A stretch of DNA of 23,583 bases from Faecalicatena_A orotica (GCF_040545875.1 NZ_JBEPMR010000025.1); one strand, 5' to 3'. Shown: positions 1 through 7,324, counted from the first letter of the stretch. Notes: a model not told the origin generated them from the sequence alone. Made by a program: numbers and translations.

Positions 1-92
1 GAAATTTTCAAGGGTTTGTTGTCTATTGTTTAATTATCAAGGTTCTTTTTGTTGTTCTGCTGTCGTTCTTTGTCGTCAGCGGCAACTTTTAT
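1..92 (-). other. Probable rRNA operon leader, continuing beyond the left edge
   Basis: Read on the minus strand, this stretch follows a strong promoter (93-121) and has no ORF. It carries a run resembling the leaders found just before rRNA genes in Clostridia (AACCTTGATAATTAAACAAT, then a second CCTTGAAAA). The rRNA gene itself would lie left of position 1 and is not visible. The identification rests on promoter strength, the leader motif and the co-directional 23S gene at the other edge. A tRNA or other stable-RNA operon is the main alternative. Confidence 0.5.
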
Positions 93-121
93 AGACTACC
101 ATGTCTGCTGCTGTTTGTCAA
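93..121 (-). promoter_or_regulatory. Tandem stable-RNA promoter, proximal copy
   Basis: On the minus strand TTGACA (121-116) is followed by a 17-bp spacer and TAGTCT (98-93). Four bases past the -10 lies a degenerate copy (77-88, 9 of 12 matches) of the 12-mer AAGCTGTCGCTT found at the same place after the two better promoters upstream. This would be the last promoter before the leader. Confidence 0.7.
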
Positions 122-190
122 GAATTTTTTTCATTTTCTTTTTCGTCATCAGTTCCGGTTTTTACCAGTCCCTCAAGCGACAGCTTTAAT

Positions 191-219
191 ATATTATCAC
201 ATCACTCTTGATCTGTCAA
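191..219 (-). promoter_or_regulatory. Tandem stable-RNA promoter, middle copy
   Basis: On the minus strand TTGACA (219-214), a 17-bp spacer and TAATAT (196-191). The exact 12-mer AAGCTGTCGCTT follows at 186-175, four bases past the -10, around the expected start of transcription. It reads leftward toward the presumed rRNA operon. Confidence 0.7.
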
Positions 220-230
220 TAACTTTTTTC

Positions 231-259
231 ATTTTATTATTTCACAATGAATTTATCAA
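231..259 (-). promoter_or_regulatory. Possible additional promoter in the tandem cluster
   Basis: On the minus strand TTGATA (259-254), 17-bp spacer, TAAAAT (236-231). It lacks the AAGCTGTCGCTT-like initiation region shared by its neighbours, and the region is AT-rich, so it may instead be upstream-element DNA for the promoter at 191-219. Confidence 0.35.
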
Positions 260-304
260 GATTTTTGCTGATGCAATACTATATTTCAAAGCGACAGCTT
301 ACCC

Positions 305-333
305 AGATTACCACACCATCCTATGCTTGTCAA
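305..333 (-). promoter_or_regulatory. Tandem stable-RNA promoter, distal copy
   Basis: On the minus strand TTGACA (333-328), 17-bp spacer, TAATCT (310-305). The exact 12-mer AAGCTGTCGCTT follows at 300-289. The whole module is offset by exactly 114 bp from the copy at 191-219. From about 334 to 565 I see no gene, hairpin or repeat; this is the far upstream side of the promoter cluster. Confidence 0.65.
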
Positions 334-565
334 CAATAAATTCCAATTTACGGCAAATGTCGTAACATAATTTGGGACTCTGGATTATTGTGGGCCTCCA
401 GCCATCTACATGTTTCTCTACAGTAAAGGCGCACTGACCAGAATGTTTCAACGTTCTACTGAAATTTTATATTTTTCTTTTAAGATATAGATGATAAATA
501 AACACCACTATGTATAATAGCATCAATTCAAAAACCATATTCTTCCAATTATAGCCGTTATCCCT

Positions 566-620
566 AATTTAAGAATATTCTGAAAATGGAGTGCAAAAGG
601 GTCTGACCCCTTTGCACCCC
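566..620. repeat. GGGGTC-N-GACCCC palindromic element, copy 1
   Basis: Copy 1 of a five-copy family in this window. The stem core is 591-616 (GTGCAAAAGGGTC, centre T, then GACCCCTTTGCAC). The left flank AATTTAAGAATATTCTGAAAA is intact and the right flank is degenerate. It begins 7 nt past the stop of the CcdA-thioredoxin gene and likely acts as its terminator or 3' end stabiliser. It lacks a strong U-run in the minus direction. Confidence 0.75.
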
Positions 621-626
621 AATGAT

Positions 627-1955
627 TTAATTTCGTTTCCCCGAGATTGTCTGGGCTATGATATTTTTCATTATTTCTTCGCTGAGCTGCCCGCTCACGT
701 ATCCGAACACCTTTCCTTCTTTTGTGATCATGAAGGTTGTCGGAAATGAATGTATTCCGTATTTATCAAACAGGTCTCCACCTTCATCCATTAGTACCGG
801 GTAGGTGTATCCATTGTCGTCCAGAAATTGCTTTACTTCCTCTTCAGATTTTTCCTGACCATAATTAGGACCCGCAACCCCGAGTATGATGACCTCAGGA
901 TCTTCTTCCTGCTGGTAGGATTCATACAGCTTTTGAATATCAGGCATCTCTGCGCGGCACGGCGGACACCAGGTTGCCCAGAAGTTCAGGAAGATTGTCT
1001 TTCCTTTGTAGTCGGCCAATGTATGCACATTTCCATACTGGTCTTTCAACTCGAAGTCAATCGCATCTGCAAGGCTGGGATTCTCTGACTGACTGCCTTT
1101 GTCTTTCGTATCTGCAGTATTTTTATCAGTTTTTTCTTCTGGCTGTTCTTTTGATTCCTGATCAGACTTTTCTTCTGCTTTCACCGCATCTTTCTTTCCT
1201 TCATTGCTCTCCTGCTGTGCTGACTGGACATCAGAAAGGTAACCTGTGACTGCATTCATTTTTCCCGTAAACATCATGGCTCCCATTAAAATCATGAGCA
1301 CGCCACCGACCTTTACCGTATATTTCACAGCGTTTCCATGCTTCTTGAATAAATCTAAAAGTGTAGTACTGAAGATTCCTACCGCTAAGAAAGGAAGTAC
1401 AAATCCCAGTGTATATACTCCGATCAACACAAATCCCCACACCTTTGTACTTGCCGATGCTGACATCAGCAGGACGCTTGAGAGGGCCGGACCGACACAC
1501 GGGGTCCATGCAAAACTGAATGTAAATCCCATAACCAGTGCAGTCCAAGGAGACATTGCCAGTGTATTCAGATTAAATGGCAGTCTGTGCTCCTGGCTCA
1601 ATGCTTTTGACTTGCCAAAAACTCCCAGTTGGTACAGCCCAAATAATATAATCAGGATTCCACCCACTCTGGCAAACATCGTCTGGCTTCCCTTGAAAAA
1701 ATTACCGAGCACGGATGCCCCGAATCCCAAAAGGAAAAACGTAAAGCTGACACCGATCACAAAAAATAATGTGTTTATCATTACCTTTTTACGGCTGAAG
1801 TATACTTTCCCGTCTTCTCCCACGGTTCTTGTTCCGCCTGAAAGATATCCTATGTAAAGAGGTATCAGCGGCAGTACGCATGGCGAAAAGAAACTGAGTA
1901 ACCCTTGGACAAATACCGTAAGTACCGGTACGCTTATATCTAATGAAAATCCCAT
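627..1955 (-). CDS. CcdA/DsbD-type membrane electron conduit fused to a thioredoxin-like domain
   Basis: This membrane thiol-disulfide relay carries reducing equivalents from cytoplasmic thioredoxin across the membrane to a tethered outward-facing thioredoxin domain. Residues 1-230 form the multi-pass CcdA domain, with the expected membrane cysteines in SPCVLPL (C26) and WTPCVGP (C153). Residues 240-295 are a charged linker rich in Glu, Lys, Gln and Asp. Residues 296-442 are a TlpA/ResA-like fold with the active site WCPPC (C330 and C333). There are 442 residues; the start ATG has GGGAGA about 8 nt upstream. It lies 77 bp downstream of the RclA-like gene with no terminator between, so co-transcription is likely. 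The likely role is reduction of extracytoplasmic disulfides or repair after oxidant stress; a substrate cannot be named. No cytochrome c genes are nearby, so c-type maturation is less likely. Confidence 0.9.
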   Translation of the reverse strand: MGFSLDISVPVLTVFVQGLLSFFSPCVLPLIPLYIGYLSGGTRTVGEDGKVYFSRKKVMINTLFFVIGVSFTFFLLGFGASVLGNFFKGSQTMFARVGGILIILFGLYQLGVFGKSKALSQEHRLPFNLNTLAMSPWTALVMGFTFSFAWTPCVGPALSSVLLMSASASTKVWGFVLIGVYTLGFVLPFLAVGIFSTTLLDLFKKHGNAVKYTVKVGGVLMILMGAMMFTGKMNAVTGYLSDVQSAQQESNEGKKDAVKAEEKSDQESKEQPEEKTDKNTADTKDKGSQSENPSLADAIDFELKDQYGNVHTLADYKGKTIFLNFWATWCPPCRAEMPDIQKLYESYQQEEDPEVIILGVAGPNYGQEKSEEEVKQFLDDNGYTYPVLMDEGGDLFDKYGIHSFPTTFMITKEGKVFGYVSGQLSEEIMKNIIAQTISGKRN

Positions 1956-2032
1956 ATCATATTCTCCCTGTTTTTAGTAGTTTGTTTAGCAGCATAATAT
2001 CCGGGACCTAATGATGCCGAAAATTATTTTGA

Positions 2033-3391
2033 TTATATATTGAACAGATCATTCAGCGCCTCTCCCATTGTTGGATGGGTAAAAATCATGTTCTTCAGCA
2101 TAGTATACTCAATGCCTGCATCCATTGCAAGCTTTACCAGATTGATCATTTCATGTGATTCCTCACAGAAAAGGTGAGCCCCGAGTATTTTCCCGGTATC
2201 AGCATCAATTACGGCTTTCAGAAGGCCTTCCGGCTGTTCCACAACCTGTGCCTTTGGAATAGCTGCCGCCGGAAGCTTTGCTATTTTCACATGGAAGCCT
2301 GCTGCCACGGCTTCTTTTTCGCTCATTCCTACTCTTGAGAAAGGAGGATTGAGAAATACACTGTATGGCACTGCCCCTCTCTTGTCAAGGGTATAACTTC
2401 CATCACCAAGGACTTTTGATGCCACGATCCTGTAATCATCAAGAGAAATATATGTGAACTGCAGTCCTCCCACAACATCCCCCATTGCAAAAATGTTTGG
2501 TGCGGTTGTCATTCTTGAATTATCTGTTTTAATACCGCCCCTTTCATTCACCTGAACCCCTGCAGCTTCCAGATTCAGCCCTTTTGTATTCGGCCTGCGC
2601 CCTGTTGCCACAAGAACGGCATCGGCTGGCAGTATTTTCATACCTTCTTTTGTTTCTATTATAACTTCTGCATATCCCTTATTTTCAGTAAGCTCTTGTA
2701 CCTTCACTTCAGTCAGGACCTGAACACCTCTTTTTTCCAGATTCTTTTTTACAGCTTCTGCAATCTCTGCATCTTCCCTCGGCAAAAATACAGGACCGTC
2801 CTGCAATATCGTTACTTTTACTCCAAAGTCAGCATATATGGAAGAAAATTCAACTCCGATATACCCTCCGCCTATAATAACCAATCTTTCAGGCAGCACA
2901 TCCAGATCCAGCAATGTTTCGCTGATATATACATATGGGTTCCCATCGATCCCCTTAATCGGAGGAATAAAAGGGGATGAACCTGTGTTGATGAAAAATC
3001 TTTCAGCCTCGACAGTCAATGTGCCTTCTGCAGTCGTTACTTCCACTTCATTAGTGGAAAGGAAACCTGCCGTTCCGTTAATTACAGTGACATTTGGGTT
3101 CATATCCAGCTTCTGATAATTTTTACCTCTTAAAGTTTCAACAAGTCTTGTCTTTCTGGCGATTGCCTCTTTATAGGCCGCCTTATCGCTTACGCATCCG
3201 GATACGGCCTTCTTCGCACTGTGTACCAGGGATTTTGTCGGAATACATCCGACATTGATGCATGTGCCGCCGTACATTTTATCCGATTTTTCAATCAGGG
3301 CCACCTTTCTGCCTGAACTTCCAAGCGCTCCCGCAATTGTCTTTCCGCCTTTTCCAAAACCAATCACAACATCATTATATTTCGTGTTCAT
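2033..3391 (-). CDS. rclA: RclA-like FAD-dependent pyridine nucleotide-disulfide oxidoreductase
   Basis: A 452-residue flavoprotein of the glutathione reductase / mercuric reductase class. I recognise strong line-by-line similarity to Escherichia coli RclA: an N-terminal VIGFGKGGKT dinucleotide site, the redox pair in GGTCINVGCIPT (C44 and C49), an NAD(P)H-binding GGGYIGVEF near residue 175, the FAD site near FAMGDVVGGLQFTYISL, and a C-terminal dimerisation domain ending in THPTMGEALNDL. RclA-family enzymes are known for protection against reactive chlorine species, as cupric reductase and hypothiocyanous acid reductase. Cytoplasmic. The start has GGAGGCGG upstream. It is the first gene of an operon with the CcdA-thioredoxin fusion, suggesting a joint oxidant or thiol-stress response. 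The exact substrate is inferred; mercuric reductase is unlikely because no MerA C-terminal Cys pair or heavy-metal domain is present. Confidence 0.88.
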   Translation of the reverse strand: MNTKYNDVVIGFGKGGKTIAGALGSSGRKVALIEKSDKMYGGTCINVGCIPTKSLVHSAKKAVSGCVSDKAAYKEAIARKTRLVETLRGKNYQKLDMNPNVTVINGTAGFLSTNEVEVTTAEGTLTVEAERFFINTGSSPFIPPIKGIDGNPYVYISETLLDLDVLPERLVIIGGGYIGVEFSSIYADFGVKVTILQDGPVFLPREDAEIAEAVKKNLEKRGVQVLTEVKVQELTENKGYAEVIIETKEGMKILPADAVLVATGRRPNTKGLNLEAAGVQVNERGGIKTDNSRMTTAPNIFAMGDVVGGLQFTYISLDDYRIVASKVLGDGSYTLDKRGAVPYSVFLNPPFSRVGMSEKEAVAAGFHVKIAKLPAAAIPKAQVVEQPEGLLKAVIDADTGKILGAHLFCEESHEMINLVKLAMDAGIEYTMLKNMIFTHPTMGEALNDLFNI

Positions 3392-3434
3392 AGCCGCCTC
3401 CTGTATATCTGTATTTTTTATTGTTTCAGTTTAT

Positions 3435-3457
3435 ACTGTAACAATATCAGATACAGT
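3435..3457. promoter_or_regulatory. Candidate operator dyad over the rclA-like promoter
   Basis: Perfect 6-bp inverted repeat ACTGTA (3435-3440) and TACAGT (3452-3457) separated by 11 bp. It covers the -10 hexamer and half of the spacer, so a bound dimer would block or remodel the promoter. No regulator gene is adjacent; the regulator is unknown. Confidence 0.4.
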
Positions 3458-3469
3458 TAAGATTGTCAA
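3441..3469 (-). promoter_or_regulatory. Promoter of the rclA-like / ccdA-trx operon
   Basis: On the minus strand TTGACA (3469-3464), 17-bp spacer, TATTGT (3446-3441), about 50 bp upstream of the start codon. The near-consensus -35 suggests a strong promoter that would need a repressor or a redox-tuned activator. Confidence 0.65.
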
Positions 3470-3480
3470 TAGTTTTTCTA

Positions 3481-3520
3481 TAAAAAACAGCCTAATCAGA
3501 TTTTTTTCTGATCAGGCTGT
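3481..3520 (-). terminator. Rho-independent terminator of the fructose-bisphosphate aldolase gene
   Basis: On the minus strand a 14-bp stem (arms 3507-3520 and 3487-3500, one G-U pair) with a six-base A loop is followed by a T-run into 3482. It begins 15 nt past the aldolase stop codon and ends just before the next gene's -35 element. Confidence 0.9.
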
Positions 3521-3535
3521 TAAAATCATTTTCTA

Positions 3536-4423
3536 TTAAGCCATTGAAGCATCATATATCTCCCGGATCGACTCCGCAAGCATGTTGTCAAATTCTTCCT
3601 GCGTCTGGCTGCAGCCCAGTCCCTGAGTCAGGGCCCTTGAAAAACTCGCCACGACTCCTGGATTTCTGGAAAGCAGTGCATTTGCTTCTGCCCTTGTATA
3701 TCCTCCTGAAAGGGCAACTACTCTCACTACCTTTAGATCCTCCAGAAGTTCTGAATAATATCCGTTCTTAGTAGGAAGTGTAAGTTTGAACATCAGACGC
3801 ACATCACCCGGTACTTTATCCAGATGCCGGAGCAGCTCCCGCTTCAGAATCTTCTCCGCCTTCTCCTTCTCCGGGCTATGGATATCCACTTCCGGCTCCA
3901 GAATAGGAACAAGTCCCTTTTTGGCTATCTGCATGCCAAGACCAAACTGTTGGTCAACAACCTCGCGGATCCCTTCCTCATTTGCCAGTTTAATCACGGA
4001 ACGCATCTTCGTCCCGAAGATATGCCGTTCATTCGCCCGATCCAGAAGGTGGTCAAGATCCGGAATCGGTTTCATGATCTGTACCCCCTCCTCCTCAGGT
4101 GCCAGACCCTTATCAACTTTCAAAATCGGTAAAATCCCCTTTTCCTCCAGAAGATAATCCGCTGTATACTTTCCTTCCATCTTTCTGTCCATTGTATTTT
4201 CAAATAAAATGGCTGCAAGTATGTGTTCAGATGTAAAGGCTTTGCTCGTAATAATTCTTGTCCGCATCTTATGTACTAATTCGAACATCTCATCATCATT
4301 GTGATACTGCGACTCGTCAATTCCATATAATCTTAAAGCTTTCGGTGTACTCCCTCCGCTCTGGTCAAGCGCCGCAATAAATCCATTTCCTTCACGCATC
4401 CTTTTCAGCTGTACTTCGTTCAT
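3536..4423 (-). CDS. fda: Class I fructose-1,6-bisphosphate aldolase
   Basis: Cleaves fructose 1,6-bisphosphate to dihydroxyacetone phosphate and glyceraldehyde 3-phosphate through a Schiff base, in cytoplasmic glycolysis and gluconeogenesis. The 295 residues match the Staphylococcus-type Fda: N-terminal GFIAALDQSGGSTPKAL, ANERHIFGTKMRS near 130-142, LVPILEPEVDI near 171-181, and the probable Schiff-base lysine K213 in MFKLTLPTK, then VVALSGGYTRAEAN. The start has AGGAGGT about 9 nt upstream. It is a single-gene unit with its own promoter (4479-4487) and a strong terminator (3481-3520). It is not the class II zinc enzyme more often housekeeping in Clostridia, so a class II paralogue may exist elsewhere. 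Confidence 0.95.
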   Translation of the reverse strand: MNEVQLKRMREGNGFIAALDQSGGSTPKALRLYGIDESQYHNDDEMFELVHKMRTRIITSKAFTSEHILAAILFENTMDRKMEGKYTADYLLEEKGILPILKVDKGLAPEEEGVQIMKPIPDLDHLLDRANERHIFGTKMRSVIKLANEEGIREVVDQQFGLGMQIAKKGLVPILEPEVDIHSPEKEKAEKILKRELLRHLDKVPGDVRLMFKLTLPTKNGYYSELLEDLKVVRVVALSGGYTRAEANALLSRNPGVVASFSRALTQGLGCSQTQEEFDNMLAESIREIYDASMA

Positions 4424-4478
4424 TCAACATACCTCCTATCTGCCGAAGCCCCCATCTGAAACACGTTTACTTTTCTTC

Positions 4479-4487
4479 ATTGTAGCA
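4479..4487 (-). promoter_or_regulatory. Possible extended -10 promoter of fda
   Basis: On the minus strand TGC-TACAAT, an extended -10 motif, lies about 55 bp upstream of the fda start. No convincing -35 is present 17 bp farther upstream, which is compatible with an extended -10 promoter. Confidence 0.4.
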
Positions 4488-4556
4488 CTTTTTCTCACAA
4501 TTCTCACTAAAAATTGTATATTTCTGATAATTATATTTTTGTTTCTGTTTATAAAC

Positions 4557-4585
4557 TTGAAATATTCTTCCAAGTCGGCTACTAT
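4557..4585 (+). promoter_or_regulatory. Promoter of the GNAT gene
   Basis: TTGAAA (4557-4562), 17-bp spacer, TACTAT (4580-4585), 54 bp upstream of the start codon at 4640. It is divergent from fda. Confidence 0.5.
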
Positions 4586-4639
4586 GGATTCAGAAATATA
4601 ATCATATAACAACATTCAAACATTTAAGGAGGCAGTATT

Positions 4640-4918
4640 TTGGAATTCATACACAACAACAATCAGATCGCAGTATACACACCGGATTATCTTGTAGTCG
4701 CAGAAGTAACATTTCCGGATATTGATGAGAACACCGTAAATGTCAACCACACCTTTGTCGACGACGCCCTGCGGGGACAGGGAGTCGCCGGCAAACTAAT
4801 GGAAGAACTCGTAAAGGAACTTAAGGAAAGCGGCAAAAAGGCAGTGCTGACATGTTCCTATGCCATAAAATGGTTTGAAAAGCATCCAGAATATGATGAC
4901 CTTATCTATTTCAAATGA
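4640..4918 (+). CDS. Small GNAT-family N-acetyltransferase (YjdJ-like)
   Basis: A 92-residue single-domain acetyltransferase of the short GNAT group (YjdJ, the acetyltr_CG type). Visible signature: the acetyl-CoA pyrophosphate loop RGQGVAGKL near residues 45-53, and the family C-terminal block TCSYAIKWFEKHPEYDDL. The start is TTG at 4640, supported by AAGGAGG at 4626-4632. The acceptor substrate is unknown for this family. Its 3' end overlaps the convergent class II aldolase gene by 13 bp. It is the only plus-strand gene in the first 7 kb. Confidence 0.88.
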   Translation: MEFIHNNNQIAVYTPDYLVVAEVTFPDIDENTVNVNHTFVDDALRGQGVAGKLMEELVKELKESGKKAVLTCSYAIKWFEKHPEYDDLIYFK

Positions 4919-6195
4919 AAGGCTTCCTTTATTTCTTCAATCTGCCCTTCGCTGATAGGTACCATCTCCCCAAGATTTTTTGAGAATACGAGTGCCTTTG
5001 CACTGTACTCTGCAACTTCCAGTCTGTCAAATGCATTGAGCAGACTATCGCCTGTTACAGCGATACAATCATTTTTTACCATGACAATAGGTGTACTCCG
5101 GCTAAATATCTGAGCTGACTTTTCCGGGTCCTGATAGAATTCTGAATATCCGGCCTTCGGGATATCCCGCATCAGTATATAGCTCTCGGGGATTGACTTG
5201 GAATCCAGTTCTTCTTCTGTCACCGCATAGGCCATAATATATGGGGGATGTGCTATGATGACAGAGTTAATCTCCGGGTGCTGCTTATAGATTTCGTCGT
5301 GAATCTTGATGGACCGGCTCGGTATCTTTCCGGCCTCTTTCATATCTCTCTTGATGCAGACAATATCTTCTACATCTACATACTTTCTATCCACATTATA
5401 TGGTGAAATCAGAAACCGCTCTTCATCCAGTCTCACCGAAAAGGAACCCTGGGTCGAATTTACAAGGCCCTGGTCATACGCACGGTGAATAATGCTGCAC
5501 ATATCCCTGCGGGCCGCTTTCTCGGCACTTGTAATTATATTGCGTACATATTCGTCCATATTCAAATGATTCTTTGTATACTTCAGCTGGATTTCCTCTT
5601 CCTTCAAATACTCCGGTGTACCGATAATAGCCGCATTGATCTGAAGCCGTGCACAGAAGTCCAAATTCTCAAATGCCTTAAATGCGTGGAACAAGCTGTC
5701 GCTCCCGACTACAACTCCGTGATTCTCCAATACTGCAATATCACACCCTTTTGCAAATTCTTTTGCAATCTTATCTCCCAGATCCTGGCTGCCCGGCAGG
5801 CCGTATTCTGCCATTGCAATCTTCCCACATCCGACAAATGAGTTCGGGCTCAGCAACGTGTTCGGAATCTTTCTCACAATACTGAACGCTACCAGTGCCG
5901 GTGGATGAGCGTGAAGTACGGACTTAATATCATTCCTTGTCTTATAAATCTGGAGGTGAAACGGGTATTCGCTGGACGGCTTGTGGTTTCCGATAATCGT
6001 ACCATCCTTTTTAATACAAACCATATCACTGCGTGTCAGGTTTCCTTTGTCAACACTTCCCGGTGTGATCCACACATCACCATTATCATCTAAAATTGAA
6101 AGATTCCCGCCTGATGTAGTTGTCATACCATAATGATAAATACGGTTCATCATCATGACAAGCTGATCTGCAGGGTGGAGTAAATTTATATTCAT
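4906..6195 (-). CDS. Tandem class II aldolase/adducin-domain protein, second domain degenerate
   Basis: 429 residues made of two class II aldolase/adducin domains. Domain 1 (about 1-200) keeps the zinc and catalytic set of sugar-phosphate aldolases such as fuculose-1-phosphate aldolase: SGGNLS (28-33), PSSEYPFH with catalytic-position E76, HAHP with H95 and H97, and ENHG with H159. Domain 2 (about 215-429) aligns but is altered: QGSFS for GGNLS, PSRSIKIH for the Glu motif, IAHP for HAHP (first His lost), and KNDC for ENHG (third His lost). So domain 1 is probably the catalytic half and domain 2 structural or regulatory. The substrate is not determinable; no kinase or isomerase neighbours are present. 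The start has AAGGAGG upstream. It has a single-gene promoter with two direct repeats (6266-6301). Confidence 0.85.
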   Translation of the reverse strand: MNINLLHPADQLVMMMNRIYHYGMTTTSGGNLSILDDNGDVWITPGSVDKGNLTRSDMVCIKKDGTIIGNHKPSSEYPFHLQIYKTRNDIKSVLHAHPPALVAFSIVRKIPNTLLSPNSFVGCGKIAMAEYGLPGSQDLGDKIAKEFAKGCDIAVLENHGVVVGSDSLFHAFKAFENLDFCARLQINAAIIGTPEYLKEEEIQLKYTKNHLNMDEYVRNIITSAEKAARRDMCSIIHRAYDQGLVNSTQGSFSVRLDEERFLISPYNVDRKYVDVEDIVCIKRDMKEAGKIPSRSIKIHDEIYKQHPEINSVIIAHPPYIMAYAVTEEELDSKSIPESYILMRDIPKAGYSEFYQDPEKSAQIFSRSTPIVMVKNDCIAVTGDSLLNAFDRLEVAEYSAKALVFSKNLGEMVPISEGQIEEIKEAFHLK

Positions 6196-6255
6196 ATGTT
6201 TCTGTGCCTCCTTTGCGGTGCTCTAATATTGGTTTTTTGTTTGATTACATTTATA

Positions 6256-6284
6256 TAATAGTTGTTTTATGTGGTTTTGTCAAT
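6256..6284 (-). promoter_or_regulatory. Promoter of the tandem class II aldolase gene
   Basis: On the minus strand TTGACA (6284-6279), 17-bp spacer, TATTAT (6261-6256), about 60 bp upstream of the start codon. Confidence 0.65.
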
Positions 6285-6301
6285 GATTTTATGTGGTTTT
6301 T
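6266..6301. promoter_or_regulatory. Two 14-bp direct repeats across the aldolase promoter
   Basis: TTTTATGTGGTTTT occurs exactly at 6266-6279 and 6288-6301, 22 bp apart (two helical turns). One copy fills the -35/-10 spacer and the other lies just upstream of the -35. Direct repeats spaced by whole turns suit a DeoR-like or other direct-repeat-binding repressor. No such regulator is encoded in the window. Confidence 0.5.
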
Positions 6302-6355
6302 ATTTGTTTTTTTATTTTTAAGTTTTTCCAGGCTATTGTGTATCTAATTACAACA

Positions 6356-6414
6356 ACGGAGCGCAAAGGGGTCAGACCCCTTTGCGCTCCGTTTTCAGAA
6401 TATTCTTAAATTAA
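6356..6414. repeat. GGGGTC-N-GACCCC palindromic element, copy 2
   Basis: Perfect 19-bp arms around a single central base (6356-6394), with the flank TTTCAGAATATTCTTAAATT to 6414. The stem reads GAGCGC/GCGCTC where copy 3 reads GAGTGC/GCACTC, a compensating pair change. It lies 34 nt past the parvulin stop (6449) and upstream of the aldolase promoter. Confidence 0.85.
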
Positions 6415-6448
6415 AAATCCACATGATATATGTACTCTTATCCGGGCT

Positions 6449-7189
6449 TTATTCCTGTACATATTTTGCTCTTAATTCTTTTGCCTTCTCTGTGTAAGCT
6501 GCATTCTGCTTCTGTTGGAGAAGTGTCATCTTGATATTATCAAGCACATCTTCAAATGGCATATTAGATGCTTCTTTTTTGCCCTCTACCTTGATCAGAT
6601 GATATCCGAACTGAGTCTGTACCGGTCCTACTACATGTCCGATCTCTGCTGCAAATGCTGCATCCTCAAACTCCTTTACCATCTGGCCCTGGCTGAACTC
6701 TCCCAAATCTCCACCTTTTGCTCCTGAAGGACAGGTTGAAAATTCTTTTGCCGCATCCTCAAATGTCTTTTCTCCATTCGTAATGGATTCCAGAATAGAA
6801 CTACTTTTCTCTTCTGTCTCCGTTAAAATATGTTTGGCACTGATGGTGGCACTTCTTGAAAACTGCTGCGGATTTGCTTCGTAATAAGCCTTTGCCTCCT
6901 CATCTGTAACATCGATATCTTTCATGACTTCTGCCATTGCCATCTGTGCAAGGATATCTCTCTTTGCATTTACCAGAATCTTTTCAAATTCTTCTGTCTC
7001 ATCCAGCTTCATATCCTTTCCCATTGCAGCAAATGAACGTAATGCAATCAGCTGCTCAAGACATTGTTGTCTGAACTGCGGATTGGAAATGTAAGCCTGA
7101 CGGTCTCTCGGTACAGTGTGCAGGAATGCATCAAATTCCTCCTGTGTAACTGCTTCCCCTGCAACTACTGCTAAAACTTCCTGACTCAT
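6449..7189 (-). CDS. Parvulin-type peptidyl-prolyl cis-trans isomerase, cytoplasmic
   Basis: 246 residues from the ATG at 7189, chosen because AAGGAGA sits about 8 nt upstream; the longer frame to 7213 lacks such a site. An N-terminal SurA/PrsA-like helical region (about 1-105) precedes a rotamase domain (about 112-206) with the parvulin hallmarks ISAKHIL, FEDAAKEFSTCPSGAKGGDLGEF in separate parts, and PVQTQFGYHLIKV, then a short C-terminal helix. No signal peptide or lipobox is present, unlike PrsA, so it acts in the cytoplasm, probably as a folding helper. It is a single-gene unit with a TATAAT promoter and palindromic element copy 2 beyond its 3' end. Confidence 0.9.
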   Translation of the reverse strand: MSQEVLAVVAGEAVTQEEFDAFLHTVPRDRQAYISNPQFRQQCLEQLIALRSFAAMGKDMKLDETEEFEKILVNAKRDILAQMAMAEVMKDIDVTDEEAKAYYEANPQQFSRSATISAKHILTETEEKSSSILESITNGEKTFEDAAKEFSTCPSGAKGGDLGEFSQGQMVKEFEDAAFAAEIGHVVGPVQTQFGYHLIKVEGKKEASNMPFEDVLDNIKMTLLQQKQNAAYTEKAKELRAKYVQE

Positions 7190-7222
7190 ATGTATGTTCT
7201 CCTTTTTTATCATAGTATGTTT

Positions 7223-7251
7223 ATTATAGGTTGCTTTTCAAAAAGTTGCAA
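7223..7251 (-). promoter_or_regulatory. Promoter of the parvulin gene
   Basis: On the minus strand TTGCAA (7251-7246), 17-bp spacer, TATAAT (7228-7223), about 34 bp upstream of the start. The same hexamers and the spacer end CAACC recur at 23290-23318. Confidence 0.65.
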
Positions 7252-7324
7252 GAAATATCTGTTGTTTCACTTACCGGTATTTAACATTTTCTTACTATTT
7301 TAATCTGACATTTTTTATTTTTTA

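Larger units (their letters stand above)
175..300. repeat. Duplicated 12-mer at promoter start sites
   Basis: AAGCGACAGCTT (plus-strand reading) occurs exactly at 175-186 and 289-300, with a 9-of-12 version at 77-88. Each copy ends four bases before the -10 hexamer of one of the three strong promoters. The constant phasing indicates a duplicated promoter module, or a selected initiation and discriminator sequence. Confidence 0.7.

Noticed and set aside
1246..1857. Plus-strand ORF of 203 residues opposite the CcdA domain
   Set aside because: It is antisense to conserved membrane segments; no promoter or ribosome site and no recognisable domain.
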